Positions 1-5,174 of a DNA stretch of 5,174 bases are shown one piece after another. Within the stretch, counting starts at the first letter, position 1. Each line of letters begins with the position of its first letter. The notes beneath the pieces are model-generated. The model did no database searches. It was given only the letters and a program-made list of their open reading frames with translations, and was not told where the DNA came from. The translations under genes were made by a program, and so were the position numbers. Source of the stretch: Bacteriovorax stolpii (lineage in GTDB: Bacteria; Bdellovibrionota; Bacteriovoracia; Bacteriovoracales; Bacteriovoracaceae); NCBI GenBank assembly GCA_945862475.1, contig CAMAYW010000209.1:1-5174 (forward strand). The letters are read 5' to 3'.

Positions 1-989
1 CCCGTGTCCGCAAAAACAAGAGGATTATCAGTCACTGAGTTTAATTCAATGTTTAAAACCTCTTCTGTGTGGCGAAGTGTTTGTCTACAGGCCCCATGAA
101 CTTGAGGAATACAGCGAAGAGAATAAGGATCTTGAACTTTGCCATCCTCTTTATGAGAAAGAACAATTTCTGAGCCTTTAATAACTTTTAAAAGATTTTT
201 TGAAACATCCACCTGACCAGGTTGTGGTTTTAATAGTGAAATTCTCTCATCAAATGCAGATGCCGTTCCTCGAACAGCATCAAGAGTCAGACATGAAATA
301 ATATCAGCAAGGGTGACCAATTTTTTTGATTCAACGAGCGCCAGTGCTCCCAAGGCAAGCATAACAGAGGTTCCATTAATAAGCGCAAGACCATCTTTCG
401 GCCCAAGCTTAGCTGGCATTTTACCAATCTGATGAATGGCAAAATCAGAGCGCATGATTTTCCCTTCAAACTCCACTTCACCCTCACCAATGAGCGCAAG
501 AGCAATATGGGAAAGAGGAGCTAAATCACCTGAAGCACCGACAGATCCCTTTTCAGGAATGACTGGGTTAATACCGTAGTTGATAAAATCCAAAAGAAGA
601 GAAATGGTTTCAGGCGTTACACCAGAGAAGCCCTGAATAAGGCAATTCGCTCTCGCAAGCATAATCCCTCTCGTAATTTCTCGACTAAAAGGACGACCTA
701 CACCCGTACAATGAGAACGGATGAGGTTATATTGAAGTTGCTCAAGGTCTTCCACGGCAATTTGCTTTGAAGCGAGTGCCCCAAAGCCAGTATTAATACC
801 ATAGACGGGCTTACCTTTTTGGACGATATTCAAAACAACTTCTCGGGACTTCTTCATTTTATCCCAGGCCGTGGGATCAATCTCAAGTTGAATTTGACCG
901 GGTCTTCCTTTAGCAATAAAGGCAAGATCCTCAAGTGTCAGATTAGTTCCAGTCAGTTTAAAATTTTTTGCTTTTGAAAAATCGATCAT
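1..989 (-). CDS. hutH: Histidine ammonia-lyase, N-terminal 329 residues (3' end outside window)
   Basis: This enzyme removes ammonia from L-histidine to give trans-urocanate, the first step of cytoplasmic histidine degradation. The visible frame translates without a stop to the left edge. It covers about two thirds of a protein that is normally about 500-510 residues. The signature GSVGASGDLAPLSH is at residues 148-161; its Ala152-Ser153-Gly154 cyclises to the MIO prosthetic group. The YGINTGFG segment with the catalytic Tyr is at 63-70, Asn205 lies in INGTS, and QDPYSLR with Tyr289 and Arg292 is at 286-292. The selectivity pair is Ser92-His93, as in histidine lyases, rather than the HL or FL typical of tyrosine and phenylalanine lyases. 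The start is the ATG 8 bp after the rpe stop, with AAGG in front. The glutamate of the C-terminal part that contacts histidine is not visible, so a related aromatic lyase or aminomutase is not fully excluded. Confidence 0.95.
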   Translation of the reverse strand, partial: MIDFSKAKNFKLTGTNLTLEDLAFIAKGRPGQIQLEIDPTAWDKMKKSREVVLNIVQKGKPVYGINTGFGALASKQIAVEDLEQLQYNLIRSHCTGVGRPFSREITRGIMLARANCLIQGFSGVTPETISLLLDFINYGINPVIPEKGSVGASGDLAPLSHIALALIGEGEVEFEGKIMRSDFAIHQIGKMPAKLGPKDGLALINGTSVMLALGALALVESKKLVTLADIISCLTLDAVRGTASAFDERISLLKPQPGQVDVSKNLLKVIKGSEIVLSHKEDGKVQDPYSLRCIPQVHGACRQTLRHTEEVLNIELNSVTDNPLVFADT

Positions 990-995
990 ATTAAA

Positions 996-999
996 CCTT
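996..999 (-). promoter_or_regulatory. Ribosome binding site of hutH, overlapping the rpe stop
   Basis: AAGG lies 6 nt before the hutH ATG and shares bases with the rpe TAA stop codon. Ribosomes finishing rpe therefore end on the hutH Shine-Dalgarno sequence, which suggests translational coupling. It also supports the ATG at 989 as the true start. Confidence 0.6.
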
Positions 1000-1651
1000 A
1001 ACGAATTTTATTAATGCGAGTTTGATAGTCTTTATTTGGTTCTGAGAATATATAGGAGCCAGCAACTAAGTTGTTTGCGCCAGATTGAATAAGATAACCA
1101 GCGTTTTGATCTGTCACCCCACCATCAACTTGAATCTGAAATTTAAATTGATGCTCAAAGCGAATCTTATCAAGCTCAATCACTTTATCGACCACTTCCG
1201 GAATAAATTTTTGTCCACCAAAACCGGGATTCACACTCATAAGAAGTACAAGATCCACTTTTCCCCAAATATAGTCAGGCACGACACTTAAAGGCGTCGA
1301 TGGATTAAGTGAAATTCCCACTGATGGATAAAGTGATTTTAATTTAGAAATAAGTCGATCATGGTGAGTGACAGCTTCCCAATGAAAGGTAAAATTATGG
1401 AGACCGACATCCTTAAAAGATTCTGCAAAGAGATCAGGATTGGTCACCATAAAGTGGGCATCAAGTTTATGCTTACTAATGGTTTTAATTTTATTTAAAA
1501 CAGGTTCTCCGAACGTTAAATTGGGGACGAAATGTGAATCCATGACATCGAGATGGATCCATAGATCATCTATTTTGTTAAGTCTTTCTAATTCAACTTT
1601 TAATTCTAAAAAATCGGCAGACAAAAGACTTGGCGAAATAGTAACAGACAT
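998..1651 (-). CDS. rpe: Ribulose-phosphate 3-epimerase
   Basis: This TIM-barrel enzyme interconverts D-ribulose 5-phosphate and D-xylulose 5-phosphate in the cytoplasmic pentose phosphate pathway. The product has 217 residues, a normal length for the family. Family landmarks appear in order: SPSLLSADF near the N-terminus (6-14), the HLDVMDSHFVPNLTFG block with metal ligand His33 and catalytic Asp35, and metal ligand His66 in DAHFMV. LLMSVNPGFGGQKFIP follows at 136-151, then VDGGV at 175-179 with the second catalytic Asp176, and a phosphate-binding VAGSYIF near 196-202. All expected catalytic and metal-binding residues are present. DVMDSH carries Ser where many homologues have Gly or Asn, a tolerated position. 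The gene begins 14 bp after fmt with a strong AAGGA site and is followed 8 bp later by hutH. Confidence 0.97.
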   Translation of the reverse strand: MSVTISPSLLSADFLELKVELERLNKIDDLWIHLDVMDSHFVPNLTFGEPVLNKIKTISKHKLDAHFMVTNPDLFAESFKDVGLHNFTFHWEAVTHHDRLISKLKSLYPSVGISLNPSTPLSVVPDYIWGKVDLVLLMSVNPGFGGQKFIPEVVDKVIELDKIRFEHQFKFQIQVDGGVTDQNAGYLIQSGANNLVAGSYIFSEPNKDYQTRINKIR

Positions 1652-1657
1652 AATAAT

Positions 1658-1662
1658 TCCTT
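1658..1662 (-). promoter_or_regulatory. Ribosome binding site of rpe
   Basis: AAGGA sits 6 nt before the rpe ATG inside the purine-rich fmt-rpe spacer (AAGGGAAGGA). It is the strongest Shine-Dalgarno match in the window and fixes the rpe start. It suggests that rpe is translated efficiently without depending on fmt. Confidence 0.7.
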
Positions 1663-1665
1663 CCC

Positions 1666-2598
1666 TTAAGTCAAAACGATTTCAGATTTAATCCCGTTTA
1701 GAAGTTCTCTATCACTGCAAGGCTTTTTTCCCTCAAGTTGGACCAGAGAAAGTCTAAGAGCACCATCAAGACAGCCAACAACCAGGGAGCCCAAATCATT
1801 TTCTGATTTTCCTGGAGCCATTTTCCCGTGATACTTCTCAGCTCCTAAAACCTTCAGACGTTTTCCATTCAGAAAACAATAAGTCCCAGGCCACGGATCG
1901 AGTGCGCGTATGAGATTTAAAATTTGTGCAGTTGTTTTTTCTTTAAACAGTAAGTGCCCATCTTCTTTTTTAAGCGTAGGAGCAAATGAAACTTGAGATT
2001 CATCTTGAGGCGTATAAGTTAATTCACTCGTAAGCATTTTTTGGATGAGATCATTCATGGCAAGAGCTGCTTGAAACTTTAATCTCGTATAAAGCTGGCC
2101 ACCCGTTTCAGTGTGAGAAATCTTCACCGTGTGAAAGTGAACGAGATCCCCGGCGTCCATTTTCTTGACCATTTTTTGAATCGAGACACCCGTCTCGGTA
2201 TCACCATTCATGAGAGCGTACTGGATCGGTGCGGCCCCACGGTATTTGGGAAGTATCGAAGTGTGAATGTTAAAGCAGCCCATCTTGCCAAGACTCAGCA
2301 TTTCAGAACCCAAGAACTGAGCAAACGCGAGAACCACGACGAAATCAAGATTCAAGGATTTTAACTCATGAAGCATGGCCGGTTCTTTATTAATGTTCTC
2401 TGTTTGAAAAAAGGGAATTTTATTTTCTTTTGAAAATGAAATCACTTCAGGTGACTTAAGCTCCATCCCGCGTCCCGCTGGCCGATCGGGCATTGAGATC
2501 ACTTTTACTAATTCAATGTGCGGATGATGACTTAATAAATCAAGAGTGGGTACAGAAAAATCAGGTGTTCCACAGAAGGCAACTCGAAACTTTTTCAT
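1666..2598 (-). CDS. fmt: Methionyl-tRNA formyltransferase
   Basis: Fmt transfers a formyl group from 10-formyltetrahydrofolate to the amino group of Met-tRNAfMet, making the bacterial initiator tRNA. The product has 310 residues, close to the usual 310-315. The N-terminal Rossmann-like domain starts with FCGTPDFSVPTL (8-19) and continues with MPDRPAGRG (36-44), the loop implicated in tRNA recognition. The catalytic core NIHTSILPKYRGAAPIQYAL (110-129) supplies Asn110 and His112. DAGD (148-151) supplies Asp148, matching the Asn-His-Asp triad of the formyltransferase family. The C-terminal OB-like domain follows from about residue 207, with the conserved DPWPGTY (234-240) and a final ELLNG. The start overlaps the def stop as ATGA, so translation of the two genes is probably coupled. 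The start is supported because family homology begins only a few residues after it. Confidence 0.97.
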   Translation of the reverse strand: MKKFRVAFCGTPDFSVPTLDLLSHHPHIELVKVISMPDRPAGRGMELKSPEVISFSKENKIPFFQTENINKEPAMLHELKSLNLDFVVVLAFAQFLGSEMLSLGKMGCFNIHTSILPKYRGAAPIQYALMNGDTETGVSIQKMVKKMDAGDLVHFHTVKISHTETGGQLYTRLKFQAALAMNDLIQKMLTSELTYTPQDESQVSFAPTLKKEDGHLLFKEKTTAQILNLIRALDPWPGTYCFLNGKRLKVLGAEKYHGKMAPGKSENDLGSLVVGCLDGALRLSLVQLEGKKPCSDRELLNGIKSEIVLT

Positions 2599-3167
2599 GT
2601 GCCTTTCTCTTTTTTCATTTTCTTTTTATAGAAGTTCTTTTTGAGGTTACTTAGTCGCTCAATAAAAACAATTCCATCGAGATGATCATTTTCATGCTGA
2701 AGACAAATCGAGAGAAGATCATCTGCCTCTAATTCTAAATGTTCACCTTTGAGGTTTTGGTATTTCACATGAATCGTTTGAAATCTTTTCACCTCTTCAT
2801 AAACGCCTGGAACAGATAGACAACCCTCTTCATAAGTTGTCGTTCCACTGGTGCCCGTGATGATAGGATTAATAAACACCATGGGATTAAACCCCGACAT
2901 CCTGACCTCATCACGGCCCTCAGAGTTTGTGATCACTTCACGTTCATAGTCGACATCGAGCACAAAGATTCTTTGGCTTATTCCTACCTGGGGTGCGGCG
3001 AGTCCAATTCCAGGGGCGTGATACATCGTAAAGAGCATGTTCTTAATTAACTTATTAAGATCAGGTCCGAACTCAGTGACAGGAGTTGCCTTCGCTGAAA
3101 GGACAGGATCAGGATAAGTGACAATAGGGAGTTTTTCACCCTGAAGCTTATAATTTTCCATATTCAT
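2595..3167 (-). CDS. def: Peptide deformylase
   Basis: This metalloenzyme removes the N-formyl group from newly made proteins, undoing the work of fmt, which follows directly. All three family motifs are intact: GIGLAAPQVG (53-62, with Gln60), EEGCLSVP (113-120, metal ligand Cys116) and QHENDHLDG (157-165, metal ligands His158 and His162, catalytic Glu159). The product has 190 residues, longer than the roughly 170 typical of E. coli-type enzymes. The extra length is mostly an insertion of about 16 residues around positions 74-96, between the strand ending FVLDV and the FINP strand, plus a lysine-rich tail (KNFYKKKMKKEKGT). The ATG at 3167 lacks a clear Shine-Dalgarno sequence. A second ATG two codons later (3161) is an equally possible start, since family homology begins only around residue 12. 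The stop overlaps the fmt start by 4 bp. Confidence 0.96.
   Translation of the reverse strand: MNMENYKLQGEKLPIVTYPDPVLSAKATPVTEFGPDLNKLIKNMLFTMYHAPGIGLAAPQVGISQRIFVLDVDYEREVITNSEGRDEVRMSGFNPMVFINPIITGTSGTTTYEEGCLSVPGVYEEVKRFQTIHVKYQNLKGEHLELEADDLLSICLQHENDHLDGIVFIERLSNLKKNFYKKKMKKEKGT
2602..2609 (-). promoter_or_regulatory. Ribosome binding site of fmt inside the def 3' end
   Basis: GAGAAAGG lies within the last sense codons of def, with GAG 8 nt and AAGG 3 nt before the fmt ATG. Together with the ATGA stop-start overlap, this favours re-initiation or coupled translation of fmt by ribosomes leaving def. Confidence 0.45.
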
Positions 3168-3210
3168 GAGGGCTTTTATAGCACAGGAGAGCTAAAGCGA
3201 CGAGAGGAGT

Positions 3211-4305
3211 TTAGGCCGATAACTTTCGATTTTTCCAAAAGCTCCAGCAGACAAAACTGAAAAAAAGAGTAGGAACGATCCCCGTGGCCAGGATTGGGGG
3301 AAGTTTACCAGAGTTACCCAAGGCAACGGAGGAGCTATAAAGGACCCAAAAGACAACAGTAACCACTAAAGTCAGAACGACATTCTTACCAAATGAACTT
3401 GATCTGCGATTGGGATTAAAAATTGATGAAACGGGAATAAGAGCAAAGACGAAGCAAGCAAAACTAAGAAAAATCTTGTTAAGAAGAATGATTTTATACT
3501 CGGCGATATTAAGTCCAGTTTTCGAAAGTCTTGAAATAAAGTTTTTTAGTTTTATAAAATTTAAAGTTGTTAAGTCAGCTTCAAACTCCCCAAAATCATC
3601 TGGCCTTTCTTGAAGCTTTTGAATCGTTTGAGGTTTTTTTAACTCTAAAGGAAAGGTTTGATTTTCGAGGCTTGAAATTTCCGTCACATCTTTCAGTAAC
3701 CATTCACCATCTTTTAAAAATGTCGCCTCTGCTGCTTTAATGATTTTTTCACCGGCGTGATTGATGGAGAAAAAATAAATTTCTAGGTCACTAAAGGAAT
3801 TTGTTTTTCGATCAAAAAAAGCAAACGAAGCAAAATAGCTCGGAGTTTTGTACCAAAATCTCCCCCCTTCAATAGAACTTCGCGTGAGGTATTTCCCTTC
3901 GGAACGTCGGCTTTTCTGGATTTCTTGACGTTTAATTTTATTAGCAAAGGGTTCAATGAACCCTAGATTGAAAAATTGTAAAAAGACAATGGTAAGCGCA
4001 CATGTAGCGATGAGTGAATATATTTTAAAATAAGAGTAACCAGCGGCCAAAATAGAAATAAGTTCTGAGTGACCTTTTAGTTTATTAAGGGAAAACAAGG
4101 AAGCCACTAGGCAACAAATAGGAAACATCTTTCCCATGAGGTCAGGCATTTTAAGAGCATATTCCAAAAGAACTTTTGAAGAATCTTTACCTTGAAGAAA
4201 GCCGTTAATGAGATCGGCCGTTGAGATCAAAAGAAATAGAACAGTCACAGCCCCAATGAGACTTTTAAACCATTCTTTAACGATTAATTTCGACAGGATT
4301 AACAT
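3211..4305 (-). CDS. lptG: LPS export permease, LptF/LptG family, LptG-like
   Basis: LptF and LptG form the inner-membrane part of the LptB2FG transporter, which pulls lipopolysaccharide out of the membrane and passes it to the periplasmic bridge. The 364-residue product has the family layout. There are three N-terminal membrane segments (about 13-36, 60-75 and 95-113), then a soluble periplasmic beta-rich region (about 115-270), then three more segments (277-296, 308-329, 337-357). A LptG-like character is suggested by STADLINGF in helix 1, the KLKGHSELISILAAGYS coupling loop (75-91), GGRFWYK (148-153) and the DGEWLLKDV block (199-207). LptF remains possible. The frame is open for 33 more codons to an ATG at 4404, but that stretch lies inside the upstream gene and does not look like a family N-terminus. 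I therefore start at 4305, where ATGTTAA overlaps the preceding stop. No lptF is visible nearby. Confidence 0.85.
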   Translation of the reverse strand: MLILSKLIVKEWFKSLIGAVTVLFLLISTADLINGFLQGKDSSKVLLEYALKMPDLMGKMFPICCLVASLFSLNKLKGHSELISILAAGYSYFKIYSLIATCALTIVFLQFFNLGFIEPFANKIKRQEIQKSRRSEGKYLTRSSIEGGRFWYKTPSYFASFAFFDRKTNSFSDLEIYFFSINHAGEKIIKAAEATFLKDGEWLLKDVTEISSLENQTFPLELKKPQTIQKLQERPDDFGEFEADLTTLNFIKLKNFISRLSKTGLNIAEYKIILLNKIFLSFACFVFALIPVSSIFNPNRRSSSFGKNVVLTLVVTVVFWVLYSSSVALGNSGKLPPILATGIVPTLFFSFVCWSFWKNRKLSA

Positions 4306-5024
4306 TTTCTCATTATAACCCGTAGAAAGGTTTTTGAAAGGAAAAGCAAAATTGGTTTTAGGAATAAAACAGAAAAGAATTTGATCCCGCGATGATGCTC
4401 CCATCTTTCGACGGCAGTAGAGGAATAAAGATAATAATATCGCACAAGTCTATGACCCATTTCAAAGCCCAGGAGCCAATCCTTAAACAAGCGAAAATCT
4501 CTTGTCACTGGGTGAGAGTCACCGTAGCAAAAAGTGACGACATAACATTTTTTTGATTCGATATAGATTTGTTTATGAGCGCTTTGAAACATTTCTTCAT
4601 TCTTAAACGCGGTTCTTTTTAGATACTTTCGTAACATTTCCGAGTTTACGATCTGGTAAGGCTGGTTGGACGTAAAGGCAATAAACTGACTTAGACATTT
4701 TTGCGCCTCTTGGGCAAATTTGGGTGAGCCATCGTAGATCCGCGCCATTTCAAAATAGACGTGGCTCATCATGAGCATTTCGGTGACTTCTTTTTTGGGG
4801 TCGAAATGAGTAGGCCGTAACTCTAAGTAGTCGCCCACTTGTTTTACGTCTGCCATAATTTTCATGTATTCCGTAAATCGACTAATAGCGGTTGAGTAAT
4901 CTCTATTGGTAAGAGCGACTTTACCAATTTTAGCAATGCTAATTCTCTGCTCATATTTTTGATTGAGCATGATAAGACGCTCTCGTTCTTCACGAGCTAT
5001 TTTTCCGTTTCTAATTATCGCCAT
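4299..5024 (-). CDS. CFI-box C-terminal domain protein with TPR-like helical N-terminus, function unknown
   Basis: The 241-residue product has no function I can assign. Residues 28-60 (KIGKVALTNRDYSTAISRF and onward) resemble a tetratricopeptide helix pair. Residues 81-120 form a second helical stretch (MMSHVYFEMARIYD). Residues 160-200 match the pattern I know as the CFI-box C-terminal domain: Cys160 followed by YVVTFCYG, then HPVTRDFRLFKDWLL (171-185), Gly190 and a tyrosine cluster RYYYLY (195-200). The box reads CYVV rather than the common CFIA. A hydrophobic or amphipathic segment at 214-236 (FFSVLFLKPILLFL) could anchor it to the membrane. No signal peptide is present, so it is probably cytoplasmic or on the inner face of the membrane. 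An in-frame stop shortly before the ATG bounds the start, and the Shine-Dalgarno sequence is weak. The 7-bp overlap with lptG suggests coupled expression. The domain name is from memory and unverified. Confidence 0.8.
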   Translation of the reverse strand: MAIIRNGKIAREERERLIMLNQKYEQRISIAKIGKVALTNRDYSTAISRFTEYMKIMADVKQVGDYLELRPTHFDPKKEVTEMLMMSHVYFEMARIYDGSPKFAQEAQKCLSQFIAFTSNQPYQIVNSEMLRKYLKRTAFKNEEMFQSAHKQIYIESKKCYVVTFCYGDSHPVTRDFRLFKDWLLGFEMGHRLVRYYYLYSSTAVERWEHHRGIKFFSVLFLKPILLFLSKTFLRVIMRKC

Positions 5025-5055
5025 ACTTAATTATCGGAAAATACTCAAATAGGGT

Positions 5056-5174
5056 TTAGAATTTAATGATGGCCGAAAGTGAAGAGTCGACAATTCTTTC
5101 ATCTTTATAGACATAACCTGAGTCGAACTGTTCGGAAAATTTCTGAGCGAATTCTACTCCAAAACGCGGTCCAA
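5056..5174 (-). CDS. C-terminal end of an unidentified gene, cut by the window edge
   Basis: One minus-strand frame is open from the right edge to a TAA at 5056-5058. It gives 38 residues that begin GPRFGVEFAQKFSEQF and end SSLSAIIKF. The other minus frame I read at the edge hits a stop within a few codons. The peptide is mixed and mostly hydrophilic, as expected for a soluble protein end. It points the same way as all its neighbours and stops 31 bp before the CFI-box gene, the spacing expected within an operon. The stretch is too short to recognise a family. Coding is inferred from frame, direction and spacing only. Confidence 0.55.
   Translation of the reverse strand, partial: GPRFGVEFAQKFSEQFDSGYVYKDERIVDSSLSAIIKF

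Noticed and set aside
287..505. Minus-strand 72-codon open frame inside hutH
   Set aside because: It is out of frame with the intact hutH reading frame over its most conserved block (the MIO motif region), so it is a shadow.
1085..1291. Plus-strand open frame antisense to rpe, and similar plus-strand frames at 1440-1691, 2113-2364 and 3410-3613
   Set aside because: Each lies wholly or almost wholly opposite a well-identified minus-strand gene, and the products resemble no family I recognise. They are antisense shadows.
3168..3210. Possible terminator between lptG and def
   Set aside because: The 43-bp gap has purine-rich repeats (GAGAG, GAGGAG) but no stable inverted repeat followed by a T-run on the minus strand.
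5066..5110. Plus-strand 14-codon open frame starting ATGATG near the right edge
   Set aside because: It is very short, has no clear ribosome binding site, and runs opposite the more plausible minus-strand gene tail.
1..5174. Search for mobile elements, CRISPR repeats, tRNA genes or a novel defence system
   Set aside because: No spaced direct repeats, terminal inverted repeats, cloverleaf-like segment, transposase or nuclease motif was seen. Genes cover almost the whole window, and most belong to core metabolic or envelope families.

Overview
The window is a compact, single-direction block in which every supported gene lies on the minus strand. Read in the direction of transcription (high to low coordinates) the order is: the last 38 codons of an unidentified gene, a CFI-box protein of unknown function, an LptG-like permease (lptG), peptide deformylase (def), methionyl-tRNA formyltransferase (fmt), ribulose-phosphate 3-epimerase (rpe) and the first two thirds of histidine ammonia-lyase (hutH), which runs off the left edge. 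The spacings are 31 bp, a 7-bp overlap, 43 bp, a 4-bp overlap (ATGA), 14 bp and 8 bp. I saw no convincing intrinsic terminator in any gap. The simplest reading is one transcription unit whose promoter lies to the right of the window and whose end lies to the left.

The best-known pair is def-fmt, a classic bacterial association. Fmt formylates the initiator Met-tRNA, and Def later removes the formyl group from the new protein. The rpe gene adds a pentose-phosphate/Calvin-type epimerase and hutH adds the first step of histidine breakdown. Neither has an obvious mechanistic link to formyl-methionine, so they probably share expression rather than a pathway. Upstream, the LptG-like protein belongs to the inner-membrane machinery that extracts lipopolysaccharide, so the organism should be Gram-negative with an outer membrane. 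The gene overlapping the lptG start encodes a helical, TPR-like protein ending in a CFI-box C-terminal domain.

Organism: the low-to-moderate GC content (around 40% by eye), tight packing, LPS export gene, lysine-rich proteins and especially the CFI-box protein suggest a Gram-negative, possibly Bdellovibrionota/Bacteriovoracia-like (former deltaproteobacterial) bacterium. This is an inference from overall character, not from a search.

The window looks like ordinary chromosomal core territory. I found no mobile element, CRISPR array, tRNA, rRNA or long non-coding stretch. The items most worth a second look are the CFI-box protein coupled to lptG, and hutH placed at the tail of a def-fmt-rpe cluster.
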